From: Scilla litardierei
Lineage: Eukaryota; Streptophyta; Magnoliopsida; Asparagales; Asparagaceae
Assembly (NCBI GenBank): GCA_030789695.1
Contig: CM061142.1
Location: forward strand, 799,541,258 to 799,605,257
Direction: 5' to 3'
Length of the DNA stretch: 64,000 nt
The notes beneath the pieces are model-generated. The model ran no database searches. It was not told the origin of the DNA and worked only from the letters and a program-made list of their open reading frames with translations. The position numbers and the translations under genes are program-made. How positions within the stretch are numbered: the first letter of the stretch is position 1; every line of letters starts with the position of its first letter. Shown piece after piece: positions 44,606 through 55,657 of the stretch.

Positions 44606-45966
44606 TGTTGGAATTTCATAATTCCATATTTCTATTCTCATATGATTTTGATGTGACAAACACATTCAGTGCTACTAACTCTATGTATGCAGATACATAT
44701 CAATGCTGAGTTCCACACAAATGAGATATCTTCATGCATACTCAATCAGAAATATCAATCATGAAGCTGGAAAGACAAAGGCACCTAATCCACGACTTGG
44801 ATATATAATCACTTGATAAGGATCTCCTGCAAAGAAGCTTCTCAGACTCAGTTGCAGATGCAGTCCTATCTACGGCTTTATGTAATCAATGTAAAATTTA
44901 CTTTTTTAGAGTCACAAAGCCTTGTGATAATATATCTTAGTCATCTAGGTTCCATTCCTCAGAGATCTACACTTCCCAATTTCGAAAATTCGCAACTTTG
45001 AAAATTGGCAGCCAATAACCTCATTTTGGTCGACCAATTTTAAACCTTCGAATTTGGTTATGGGATTGCATGTGCAAACTCCCCTAACCGTGTAGATTCT
45101 AGAAATGTCCTCCAACGGTCGAAATTCTCTCTCTAAATTTTGGTCGACCAATGTGGTCATTTTGGTCGACCAATTTCAAAACTAGCCGTTTTGATCCCAA
45201 ATTTTCAGGGACGGTTCCTGCCCGTTTTCCAACATTAACTACAGTCCCCAACCGTCCCTAAACACTATAAATAAAGGGGTAGACCCTCTCTTTTCATTCA
45301 CACACTTTCCTCTTTTCTTAATCTCTTATTTGTTGGAATCAAGTCTTCTTTCTAAAGCTTTAGGCCATTAGTTGTTCTTTTCTTATTTGTAAGAAGAAAT
45401 CATTAGATTTCCTTCTTCGTTTAAGAACGGAAGAACTTGGTTTTTCAACATCATTTTGGAAAGTTGTTTGTGTTCATAATTGAAGAAGAAATCGATTGAT
45501 CTCTCTCTCTTCTTTTATGAACCAGAGAACTTCAAGTGTTGCGCTTCATTACATATCTTTTACATCTTGAAGTTCTTCTTCTAAAACACCATCCTTGAAT
45601 TCTTTCTCTGAAAATTATAACAAGGCTATATGTGTTTTTCTATTTTATTATTTTACAGGTTTGAATCTCTGTTAGAGATTGTACAAAGTTTGGGACACGG
45701 GGAGTGTCGCCATTTTTGTAAGTTCATGCTTGCGGGGCAAGTGATTATAGTGGATTGAAAATCTCTACGGGGTAGAGGACTGGAGTAGGATCACAAGGAT
45801 CCGAACCAGGATAAATCTCTGTGTTTGCGATTGATTTAAATTCAGTACTTGTCATTTTATTTCTGTGCCATCTTTGCAAATATTACTAACATTTTATTTG
45901 CGACATTTTTTAATATACACTATTCACCCCCCTCTAGTGTATTGATCCTTACAGGCTAACATTACA
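44606..45966 (+). repeat. C2 3' LTR (1361 bp)
   Basis: It is almost identical to 34926-36287 and ends GGCTAACATTACA before the AAAAG duplication. Differences seen: C/T near 45012, A/G and G/A near 45224-45234, T/C near 45428, C/T near 45911, A/C near 45960, T/A near 44872, and a T-run length change. Confidence 0.93.
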
Positions 45967-46038
45967 AAAAGGGGAAGAGTCTTCATCAAGCTCTAGCGAG
46001 GAGGAAAGCGATGAAGAGGAGGTGGAGCCAAAGCTATC
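45967..46038 (+). pseudogene. gag: C1 gag, 72-bp middle fragment between C2 and G1
   Basis: After the AAAAG duplication it encodes GEESSSSSSEEESDEEEVEP, the acidic stretch that follows VCFMAK in the C1 gag. It ends with CTATC, the target duplication of G1. Confidence 0.85.
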
Positions 46039-47167
46039 TGATGAGTGGTCTATATATACATATTTTACTCTTATCTCATTTGTATTTCGCCTCATTTCAT
46101 GCACTGTTTCATTATATTCTATCCGCTTTTGTTTCCTTTTTACTCTTTGGGTCCATTATTTGTATTTCAGGTGAAAGGGAACGAATTCGGAGCATTTTAG
46201 GCTTTTGAATCGAAGTTTGGCAATTGGGGCGTTATCTTATGGCTTGGAGCTAGCTAGGGTATCTGTGCAGAATACTTGAGCACTAAAGAGCCAAGTGCTT
46301 GGATTGGAGTATGGAAGAAGCTTGGATGAGGATGTAGCATTGAGCTGGGAGCATCCAAAGTTGGAGCATGGAGTCCTTGATGAGCAAGCTATGCCACTTG
46401 AGCATACTCAGCTGGAGCTTGATGTGGGGTTGTAGAGTATTGAAGCTGGGTGATGTGTTGGGCATAATGGTGGAGTTGAAGATATGAAGCTTGGATTAGA
46501 GGAGCTTCAGCAAGAGGAGTAACACATTCTACACGGCCGTATGGACTAGGTCCATACGACCATGTCCTCTTTACCAAACCAAGGCCGCGGCCCCGCGTGG
46601 TTTTCTCTCCTCACCAAGCAAGAACAAAAAGAGAACCACACGGCCGTGTTATTTTCACCTCAACCCAAGAGCAGCAGCGACAGCAGCAGAGAACGATGCG
46701 GCCGCGAGGTTCAACCACGCGGCCATGTGACAGCGGGTCGAAAGTAAAATGGGACACTGCTAGGGTTGCTATTTAAGGGAATCGACGTCGTCATTTATGG
46801 GGGCCGAGTCTTTTAGGCCGTTTTCTCCATATTTTACTATTTTATTCTATTTTTAGGAGTAATTTTAGATGTTAGATGAGATTTTGAGCGCTTCCTCTCT
46901 TGCTTTGTAATGAGGATTGACAACCCAACTTAAAATCAAGGAGATAAGCTTTCTTTTGCTTTTATTTGCATTGTTATTGTTATTATATTTGTTGTTTTTA
47001 TCTTTGTTATTCCTTTGATGCTTGTTGATTAGTTCATCGATTCACGTAGCTAACAATAAACTAGGACAAAATTGGTACTCGATTCCACATTCTCCCTGCG
47101 GACGACCTGTAAAGCGCTACGACGATAGCCGTGCGCTTGCAGTTTAGAAATTTTAAAGCTATATCCA
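46039..47167 (+). repeat. G1 5' LTR (1129 bp)
   Basis: It starts TGATGAGTGGTCTATATATA and ends AAAGCTATATCCA. A hairpin (46531-46565; arms ACACGGCCGTATGGAC and GTCCATACGACCATGT, 3-nt loop) and reduced copies to about 46730 lie upstream of a TATA-like CTATTTAAGGG at about 46769. Confidence 0.88.
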
Positions 47168-47190
47168 GTTTTTGGCGTAGTTGCCGTGGA
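47168..47190 (+). other. G1 primer-binding site region
   Basis: GTTTTTGGCGTAGTTGCCGT follows the LTR. It is a decayed form of the TGGCGCCGTTGCCGGGGA site usual in Athila-like Gypsy elements. Confidence 0.7.
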
Positions 47191-47419
47191 GGTTGAATTG
47201 ATCGATATTAGTTTTGTCGATTGGTTAAGTTTAGACTACGTGCCATATAAAAATTTATAAATATAATAAACGAATTCTTTCCCCACCACCATTATTAATT
47301 TGTGCTATCTCTTGTACCACTGACGCGCTTGTCTTAGCCATAATTTCCGATGGATCGTACCACAGGAATTTTGATGCCTACACGCCATGCAGTGCTCATA
47401 TAGGATGATATGAGAATTT

Positions 47420-48669
47420 TCCGCAGGTTGTCGCAGTTTGCAAAGCATGTGGGATGCAGGGACATACGGCCATCCATTGTCGATTCAATGCCCATCCCAA
47501 CAACCCACACTCATATACACACAACCTATACCAAGAATCCCCCCATACATATCCCCAAATTTACGCACCGCCTTGAATTATTCTTGGAAGACTCCCTTGC
47601 AACCCAAACCCAATGGAATCCACCACCACCACCACTACCGTTCCCACCACCGAAGTCTGGACATAAGCTGTTAGTGGAGAGTTCCCTAGCAACCCAATAC
47701 CAGATGACCACACCCCTATTTCCACCACCCAAATCCCATCTCGAGTTGCTAGTGGAGAGTTCTTTTGCAAACCAAGGCCCGACAATTCCATCACCCTCAT
47801 CTCCATTTCAAAAGTCTATCCTTGAGTTATTGGTGGTGGATTCCACGGTAGCCCAAGGCTGGATGGATTCGTTGTTTCCATTTCCTCCCACCACTTCTAC
47901 TTTTGGGGGTGAAGCAGCCGTGCCTCACACATCGTCGATAGCATGCACCACGAAAAGTAACTCGTATGGTTTGCAATTTGAAAATTTTGATATGAGTCTC
48001 TTTTCCCATGCAGGTACCACTTTTGAGACACATGTCACCGAGGCTCACATTCATCACCATACTCTAGAATACATGCCACAGATGGATGGTGAGCCGATCA
48101 TGGACCCATGAATGCAAACGACCTCTCCCACAGAGATTGTTATCGATCAAGGGCCATGTGAGAGCACCGAGGAGGCCATGGAGAATACCCACATCGATGA
48201 GGAGGCAGAGTGTGGAGACAGGAGCACCATGACTCATTTCATTGAGCCTAGCACTCCCTTACCTCTACCACTACATCAACGATTCATCCTCGCTCCACCA
48301 GAGGCATCGCATCCACCAGAGCTCACCGTTCCAACTCAATGAGATCTCTTAGACCCCATTTCTGAATCTCATATTACATTTTCTATGTTTTTAGATTTAG
48401 ATACTACTGACATGACGTACCCTCCATATGATCTAGATTCACATTATACGGAGGTGTGTTGGGCCATGTCAGCACCTGACGAGCACATTGACGAGCGTGG
48501 TCAGGAGATGATCACGTCATCACCAAAGCATATCACCATATTCTCAGGGAGTCATCGTCACCATATTCCACGCTTTATATTTCACTTTGACGATACTTTT
48601 GGGATACATTTATTGCGGGGAAGAATTTATCGACACGGACTGATGCTCCTTTTCTTTCGCAGGATTTAG
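47420..48669 (+). pseudogene. G1 gag-like ORF with leading zinc knuckle
   Basis: A CCHC knuckle (CKACGMQGHTAIHC, about 47435-47476) lies in a different frame from what follows, so a frameshift sits just after it. Next come repeated blocks of the form ELFLEDSLATQ / LLVESSLATQ / LLVESSFANQ / LLVVDSTVAQ separated by Pro-rich linkers. Then comes a His/Glu-rich part (ETHVTEAHIHHHT), in-frame stops at about 48109 and 48340, and an acidic C-terminal part ending at 48669. The same order is found on the minus strand in G2a (61378-59736). The capsid-like segment of G2a (LICYFSGGLHADLLEAM) is missing here. The product and role are unknown. Confidence 0.65.
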
Positions 48670-49639
48670 GTGGACGTCCTCGAAAGAAGCTGGGGGAGCA
48701 TTGCTAGAGTTTTTTGGTATTTGTGGCACCAGGACATCAGCAGAGCCACAAAAAGAACAGGAAGAGCAGCTGCCTGCTTCATTGAAAATCTTGGATCCAC
48801 ATTTGATCATGTGAACCCAAATCCAGTAGTGTATGTAAATTTTATATGCTTTCTAGGTAGGTTAAATAAACTCGCCTTCCCTCGATAGCGAGGGGAGCGT
48901 ATCAGGATTTTTTTTCTTTTACTTAGTTTATTAATATATGAATAACCCCTCACATCTCTTGCGGTGCACTCACATTTTAGCCCAAAGCCCATTATGAGCT
49001 TCATTGCCCGGTTCTTCGTCATTATCTCATATATTATGACTCTCATACGCATACCCACATACACACATGGACCCTCACTTTTATCTACTCATTTTATTGA
49101 TCGGATGCATTTATGCTAGCTTGGGGGAGGAACCGTTATTCATGCACCATTCACACCCCCATATTTTACATTCTTTTTATGCATTGAGGATAATGCTTCA
49201 TTCTAGCTTGGGGGAGGTTGCATTGCATGCTTGGTTTGCATATTTGTTATGTTTAAAATCACATTGCGCCAATCTACTATATGCATGCTCATTTCAACGA
49301 ATTTTTTTCAGATTTATATATCTTTTTGATCAATTCCTTATTTTTCATCTTGATGTATACTTGGAAATGCTTCTAATGCTAGATCTCATTGTAATATGCT
49401 TGTCATGCTTATGTTCACAATCATTGAAATAAAAGTACTCGAAACATGCATAAGTTATACTATATCATGGAAACTCACTTCATGCATGCATCTTGGTGGT
49501 TTTAGTTGAGCATAAAGACTAATGGACCCATAGGATTTGGTTTTGCGACATACTATCTAGTACCAAGGAGTATCATTGTCTAGTTCTTTCATGGCCAAAA
49601 AAGAAAAGAAAAAAAGAGTGAAAAGAAAAAGAGAGAAAG

Positions 49640-49642
<3 letters not shown>

Positions 49643-49705
<63 letters not shown>
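49643..49705. repeat. (TA)n microsatellite
   Basis: An uninterrupted TA run of about 30 units follows a purine-rich GAAAAAGAGAGAAAG stretch. Confidence 0.95.
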
Positions 49706-49710
<5 letters not shown>

Positions 49711-49739
49711 AAAGAGTAAATCATGCACCGTTCCCCCAG

Positions 49740-49930
49740 TAACACTAAGTAACCGGATCCCCACGATAGAAACCATCGGGGCCTCGCGTCAAAAGGTCTA
49801 GCTTGGAGGAGTGCATATAAATAAGATTTTTAGTTGGTTTGAGCTAGTAGGTCAGAGGGGTCCTTTTTGGCCCGATGCCCTAAAGTCGTCTGACCTGGGA
49901 GTCATCGACCCAACACTCCTTACACAAATC
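49740..49930 (+). other. Conserved noncoding block, G1 copy
   Basis: It contains AGCTAGTAGGTCAGAGGGGT and ATGCCCTAAAGTCGTCTGAC followed by CTGGGAGTCATCGACCCAAC, the reverse complement of the A1 and G2 blocks. Confidence 0.75.
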
Positions 49931-50400
49931 AACCAAGAATCCAAAAAGAAAAACAAAGATATATGATGAAAAAATTTGGGCATGAAAGAGGCTAGCAATC
50001 TCATGAGTCATGGAACGGTAAACGTGTCGTAAATACCACCTCCTTTAGGAGTTCACGGCCCATTATACAACACTAGCTCCTCCTCCACCCATCGCATGAC
50101 TTCAATCTCCATTTTTATAGTTTATGCGGGATAGAGGAACTGTTTTAGAGATTTGAGCGCTAGCATTAGTTTGTATATTGCATGATTATTTACGTTAGAA
50201 ATAATCTTTCAAACTATACCACGATAGATTGATGGGAATTGATGCGCTTATAAATCCACAATCTGAAATTCTTTGCTCTCCATGCATATGTGCTTGTCGC
50301 TATGGAATTCTTGATATAATTTGTTGAATGCATGCATACCCCACTCTTTTCTCTTTCTTTGTCTTCCTCGAGGACGAGAAAGAGTTTAGCTGGGGGATCT

Positions 50401-51597
50401 TGATGAGTGGTTTATATATACATATTTTACTCTCATCTCTTACGTATTTCGCCTCATTTCATACACCGTTTCATTATATTCTATCCGCTTTCGTTTCCTT
50501 TTTTACTCTTTGGGTCCATTATTTATATTTCAAGTGAAAGGGAACGAATTCAGAGCATTTTGGGCTTTTGAATAGAAGTTTGGCACTTGGGGCTTTATCT
50601 CATGGCTTGGAGCTAGCTAGGGCATTTGTGCAGAATACTTGAGCACTAAAGAGCCATGTGCTTGGACTGGAGTATGGAAGAAGCTTGGTTGAGGATGCAT
50701 CATGAGCTGGGAGCATCTGAAGTTGGAGCATGGAGTCCTTGATGAGCAAGCTATGCCACTTGAGCATACTCAACTGGAGCTTGATGTGGGCTTGTAGAGT
50801 ATTGAAGCTGGATGATGTGTTGGGAAGAATGGTGGAGTTGAAGATATGAAGCTTGGATTAGAGGAGCTTCAGCAAGATGAGCAACATATTCTACACGGCC
50901 ATATGGACTAGGTCCATACGGCCGTGTCCTCTTCACCCAACCAAGGCAAGTAGCAGCGCAAATTTCCGCGGCCGTATGAACCAAGTTCATATGGCCGCGT
51001 GGTTTTCTCTCCTCAAAAGCAAGAGTAAACAGAGAACCACACGGCCGCATGGGTTCAAACCATATGGCCGCGTCATTTTCACCTCAACCCAAGCGCAGCA
51101 ACAGTAGTAGCAGAGAACGACGCAGTCGTGTAGCTCAACCATCTGGCCGTGTGAAAGTGGGTCGAAGGCAAAACCCGACACTGCTAGGGTTACTTTTTAA
51201 GGGAATCGACGCCGTCATTTCTGAGGGACCGAGTCTTTTAGGCCGTTTTCTCCATCTTTTACTGTTTTATTCTATTTTTAGGAGTAGTTTCAGATGTTAG
51301 ATGAGATTTTGAGAGCTTTCTCTCTTGTTTTGTAATGAGGATTGACAACCCAACTTATGAATCAAGGAAATAAGCTTTCTTTTGCTTTTCTTTGCATTGT
51401 TATTGTTATTATATTTGTTGTTTTTTGTTTAGCTTTGTTTTTTCTTTGATGCTTGTTGATTAGTTCATCGATTCACGCTGCTAACAATAAACTAGGACGA
51501 AATTGGTACTCGATTACCCATCCTCCCTACGAACGACCCGTAAAGCACTATGATGACAGTTGTACGCTTGCGGATGACAAATTTGAGAGCTATATCA
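50401..51597 (+). repeat. G1 3' LTR (1197 bp)
   Basis: It starts TGATGAGTGGTTTATATATA and ends GAGAGCTATATCA before the CTATC duplication. Four hairpins lie at 50893-51155. The best is 50967-50999, with 15-bp arms (CGCGGCCGTATGAAC / GTTCATATGGCCGCG, one mismatch) and a 3-nt loop. A TATA-like TTTTTAAGGG follows at about 51191. Confidence 0.88.
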
Positions 51598-52299
51598 CTA
51601 TCCTATGAGGAGCTTGAATACCGATACAATGTGGCCTCCAACGCGGCAAGTAAGTGCATCGACTCATGTGCTAAGTTGAAAGCAAAATTTAAAAATGCAA
51701 TGAGTAGGGTGCATGAATTAGAATCTTCTAGTGTAAACAATAATGATATGCATATTTGTGACACTAATGAGAGAGACACACTTCTCTCTCAAGTTAAGGA
51801 ATTAAGCAGTTCTAATGAAAAATTATCAGCTCAAAACCTTAGCTTAGAATCCCGCATTCAACAACTTACGTTGAAATACACAGAGGAATCCCAAAAGCTT
51901 AAAAGCTTTGTTTATTCTATGGATTCACTCCACGGTTTGTTAGACAAACAACATCCAACAAACCATAGAGGAGGTTTGGGGTATATTCAAAATGTGGTAC
52001 CCAAACCCACCTCTAATTCTTCTTTTGGTGCAAATTCAAGAAATATTGATAAAGTACCTAAGAAGAATCACCATGCTTTCTTGTATAATAATAACACCAA
52101 CAAGAAGCATGTAAATCACAAGGTAGTGAGGAAAAATGAAAATACTTCTTTTTTTGCTAAGAAGCAAAATCCTCACTCTATGCATGCTAAGAAATTCATT
52201 TATACACCTAAGCATGCCACATCCACCTGTATTGCAATGGCTAAACCTTTACCTAGGAAATCCTTAAGTCTTTGGATTCCTACTAGGGTTAGTATGTAA
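51598..52299 (+). pseudogene. gag: C1 gag, C-terminal part
   Basis: It resumes after the CTATC duplication with LSYEELEYRYNVASNAASKC in the frame expected from 46038. A coiled coil (LLSQVKELSSSNEKLSAQNL) is followed by a basic Asn/Lys-rich tail with PLPRKSLSLWIPTRVSM and a stop at 52297-52299. This is colinear with the C-terminal third of the C2 gag. No protease follows. Confidence 0.85.
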
Positions 52300-52960
52300 G
52301 AGAGGGGTAATTACATCAACTCTCTAGTAAGGGATGTGATCACCTTATGTGATTACATTTGGAATCAAACTCTTCTTGGGTTTGGTTCCCTAATGTTTAG
52401 GTCTCTCACACATATGCGTATTGCATGTGTATTATGCTTAATGTTTATTCTTAGCATACCCATTGTTTGTGTGATGTTTCATGATTTTGAAAATTTTTTC
52501 AAATTTATTTTTCTTAAAAATGGGGACCTTGTGGATATCATTGTCATGCATACACTTATTGAATCATGTGTATGACAATGGGTGAGTTAATGTGTTATCT
52601 ATGTTCAAAAATATTTTAAAAAAATTTTAACTCTTATTTTGGATTTTGCTTGAGATCATTGTTTCAAAATTGGTGTCTATTTACAATTGGTTATTATTGG
52701 TCTTAAATTCAACCATTGGATATTGCCAACATGTTTAATGTTATACTTTGTACTGGCAATGTCACCTGTATCAATATAACATGATTCTTTCTATATCTAT
52801 GCTTTGATACATTTTAGGCCCATGGCTCCAATTATGTTTTACAATTGGTAAAGAGGATTATCTTACAATTGGTATTATCTCAATTGTTAAAGATTTTTTA
52901 TGTTTTTCTTTACAATTGGTATTAGATCCTAGAAGTCAACAATTTGACCATTTCTATGAT
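52300..52960 (+). other. C1 3' noncoding region, truncated
   Basis: This is AT-rich noncoding sequence with several ACAATTGGT(A/T) repeats (52690-52920) and a purine tract CTAAGGGGAG at about 52959, the expected place for a 3' LTR start. Gypsy sequence follows instead. Confidence 0.6.
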
Positions 52961-53820
52961 CTAAGGGGAGTACCTGCAGGGAAAAAGGAGCACATATCAA
53001 AATTTTAAATTGTTGCTCTGATGAGTTACCGTTCGTATTGTAGGTTGTTAATGATGCGCGAGACACAACCGTAGCTTCCATGTACTTCCAAGCTGCCTCA
53101 GGTGGCATGTTAAAGAATTGGCCACCGTTCATCCTCATCATGGACTCCTTCAAGTCTTCAAGCAGTCCTCCACTAAAGTAACAAATGAGCTTAAACATGC
53201 TGATCGCATACTGTGGCAATCCATCCACTGGCTTGTTGGACCTCCCCCAAGCTTGCCAAAGAGTCTCTCCGTCAAGTTGGGTGAAACTAGCAATCTGGTT
53301 ATCAGGTGTTTGGTGTCGCTTTGATTGATCCCCAATCGTGGACATGGTTCCTCCTCCATCATGCCATGGAAGACAAGTGGGTGTAGGGACTATGGTAATT
53401 GCGTCTTCTAGGGGCTTCCCTCTCGTCGATATGTCCTCAGTGATCTGATCCCTAGCATTATGATTTGATTGCCCATGTGGATTAGGAATTTGGTTTAGAT
53501 TTTGGGCAAAATCTCATTTAGGTGGGGATCGATCGGAGTGGTGAGGGAAGGTGAAGTCATTTGGCCTTGGTTTGAAAGGTAATTCTCCGAGAGAAGCTCA
53601 AGGCTAGACTTTGGTGGAGGTGGATGCATATAGGTTTGGAGGTAAGGATGGGAGGGTTCATGGTGCAGGTTGTAGGAGTATGTGAGTGGGAAGTGGGGAT
53701 TGGCAAAATATTGGCATTGGTTGGTTTCATGCCCCTGCATCCCACATATATCACAACTCGTGGCAACCTGCAGAAAATCATTAGTATCTCCCATCTGAAC
53801 ACCATGTGGTATTGAGGCAT
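52929..53820 (-). pseudogene. G2b gag-like ORF, truncated
   Basis: Part one (53794-53495) begins MGDTNDFLQVATSC and has an intact CCHC knuckle (CDICGMQGHETNQC), then a Pro-rich stretch and LELLSENYLSNQGQM. Part two (53345-52929) has TQLDGETLWQAWGRSNKP and LICYFSGGLLEDLKESM, like the C-terminal capsid part of Athila-type gag. Homology to G2a stops near 52960 at the C1 border. Confidence 0.7.
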
Positions 53821-54003
53821 TGAAATTAGGATTCCATATAATACTCCAAGTGCATATGTTAAAGAAAAGATAAAACTAGGAGAAACACATCAATGGTATA
53901 AGAGAGCAGTAAAAAGTGGGGTGGCAGGGGAAAATTTTGTTTGTTTATTTATTTATATATATGCACGTAGTCTAACAAACCTAAAGTTAAACTAATATTA
54001 ATT

Positions 54004-54040
54004 AAGGCAACCTCCCCGACAATGTCGTCAGAAAAATTGG
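54004..54040 (-). other. Primer-binding site region after the shared LTR
   Basis: On the minus strand it reads TTTTTCTGACGACATTGTCG then GGGAGGTTGCC, a mutated form of the TGGCGCCGTTGCCGGGGA type. Confidence 0.6.
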
Positions 54041-55657
54041 TGTGTGAGCAGAAGTCTCGATATTTGTAACCGCAAGTGCACGACGTCGTCGTAGTGCTAA
54101 TGGGTCGTCTGCTTGGAGGTTGTGTGATCGAGCACTAGTTAATCGTAAGTTATAGTTAGCTACGCGAGTTGGTTTTATGGAATAGGGAGAATTAAAATAG
54201 AAGGAATGCTCTAGGGCTAGGTATCTCTCTAATGAGGGCTGAACAAGGGAATGAACTTGTCGTCTAGCTATTGAATCGATCCTAGGGTGAGGTTATCTAA
54301 GCTAAGGGTGTCACCTACCCCCTGCTCTTGTGATGCTATGATAGGATCGTCCCTTGTGTTATCACCTAACCCCACTCTCGTGATGCTATGATAGGACTAC
54401 CCTTGTATGATCAACCAACGTTCGTTGGTCATTGCCACACGACGGGTGCGTGATGCTCGACAATATTTTCTAACCATCGTTCTCGCCACTCGTGGTCGGA
54501 ACTCCATTCAATGCTAGGAGGGCTCTAAATTACGCCCAACTTCTGTTGGCGACATAATTAGTATGAATCGACATAGGGGTTGGAGACCCTAGATTAATCC
54601 TAACTCTCTTTAGCGACCAATTCAGGGAAACTAATCTATGTTGATAACAGTCTTCCCTAGCACAACCGTAATTTGATAATTCAATAGCCGAACAATGAAA
54701 TCAATCCTTCTTCATCCCTCAAAGAGATCAACCATGACCGGTAATGAAATCTACCCACTAGACATATAAAGAAACCCAGAGATAATCACAAGAGCAATAA
54801 AAGAACACATAATAACAAAAAAGTGAAAGACATACTTAGCTCAATAGGTTGCAATACAAAGATATGGAGATTACAAGCTAGCACCAATGAGAAAAGCGCG
54901 TAAAAACCTAATCTAAATCTAATCTTACTCCTAAACTAATTACAAGGAAAGAAAAGAGGAGAAATTGGATCCAAAACGCTGCCAAAGGCCCGTTCTCCTA
55001 TCAAAACGGTGCTCCCATGCTTAAATATCATCCCAAAACCCTAGTGGGTTAGCAGAAAACTCGACCCGACACAACCGTGTGGAAGATCCACAAGGTCATG
55101 TGGCCGTTGCTCAAAACTGGGATATCGGCCCAAAACTGGGATATCAAAGTTCTTTCAAAAAATGTGGATCGACGCGGTCATGTGCACAATCCACACGACC
55201 ACATCGTGCCAGTGCTCAGAAATTGGTCGCCTATCATATTATCTTCAATTGTCTGATGCAGTCGTGTGGATTTCACACGACCACATCGATCTGCACTCAG
55301 TCCTTCATAAGATAATCCCACACGACCGTGTTAAACAGCCTTGTGGGGCTTCATTTGGTTCTCATCTGCGGTGATACCCAACACGGTCGTGTGGGATATC
55401 CCATATGACCGTGTGGGTCCTGCTTTAGCTTCAACTCCTTTAATGACATTGAGCGTCGTCACTTTCTCGTTTTCTTCCAAAGCTCCCGTTCTCGCTCATA
55501 GGTCCTAAAACTCCATGATTTCACTTGAAACACATCAAGAAAGCCCAAAGCATAAAAGGAAACCAAAAAAAGCCAAAGAACAACGTGGAAAGTGTGATGA
55601 AGTGGCGTAAAATGCAATGAAAACTATATGAAAAAGATATGACGTAAGAACGCATCA
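54041..55657 (-). repeat. G2 LTR (shared)
   Basis: It starts TGATGCGTTCTTACGTC (55657, minus) and ends CTTCTGCTCACACA. It aligns with the A1 LTR. Five hairpins lie at 55071-55420. The best is 55381-55420, with arms ACACGGTCGTGTGGGA and CCCATATGACCGTGTGGG. They lie upstream of a minus-strand TATA-like GATATTTAAGC near 55020-55030. Confidence 0.8.

Larger units (their letters stand above)
34926..45966 (+). mobile_element. C2: young SIRE/Maximus-like Copia element with an extra 3' ORF
   Basis: It is a complete 11,041-bp element: LTR, primer site, gag, pol, a third ORF, polypurine tract, LTR. The TSD AAAAG lies at 34921-34925 and 45967-45971. By hand the two LTRs differ at about seven substitutions and one indel over 1361 bp, so it is the youngest insertion that can be dated here. 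Gag is open, pol has one nonsense codon and ORF3 one frameshift. The long LTR, long 3' region and extra ORF fit the SIRE/Maximus lineage; the lineage call is from memory of the family. Confidence 0.92.
48670..50400 (+). other. G1 3' noncoding region
   Basis: Noncoding. AGCTTGGGGGAG tracts occur at 49118 and 49205 and a similar one at 48688, before the real polypurine tract at 50387-50400. A (TA)n microsatellite of about 30 units spans 49643-49705. The conserved block shared with A1 and G2 is at 49740-49930. Confidence 0.7.
46039..51597 (+). mobile_element. G1: Gypsy-like element coding only a gag-like ORF
   Basis: LTRs are at 46039-47167 and 50401-51597. The 5-bp duplication CTATC lies at 46034-46038 and 51598-51602. 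After the 5' LTR comes an Asp-type primer site (TTTTTGGCGTAGTTGCCGTGG), then a decayed gag-like ORF, then 1.7 kb of noncoding DNA with a polypurine tract (TTTAGCTGGGGGATCT) before the 3' LTR. There is no protease, RT or integrase. The LTRs differ by roughly 8% in the first 225 bp by hand count, plus two larger gaps, so it is older than C2. Confidence 0.88.
30199..52960 (+). mobile_element. C1: Copia element with gag only, 3' LTR missing, heavily interrupted
   Basis: A 5' LTR (30199-33662), a Met-type primer site and a gag gene are visible. The gag is split by C2 and G1 and ends at about 52299. About 660 bp of noncoding sequence with a purine tract (CTAAGGGGAG) follows up to about 52960, where Gypsy sequence begins. 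Protease, integrase and RT are absent. C1 is therefore either a non-autonomous gag-only element or has lost pol. Its 3' LTR is missing. Removing S3, C2 and G1 leaves about 4.5 kb. Confidence 0.75.

Noticed and set aside
49557..49776. Tyr/Ile-repeat ORFs
   Set aside because: They are translations of the (TA)n microsatellite.
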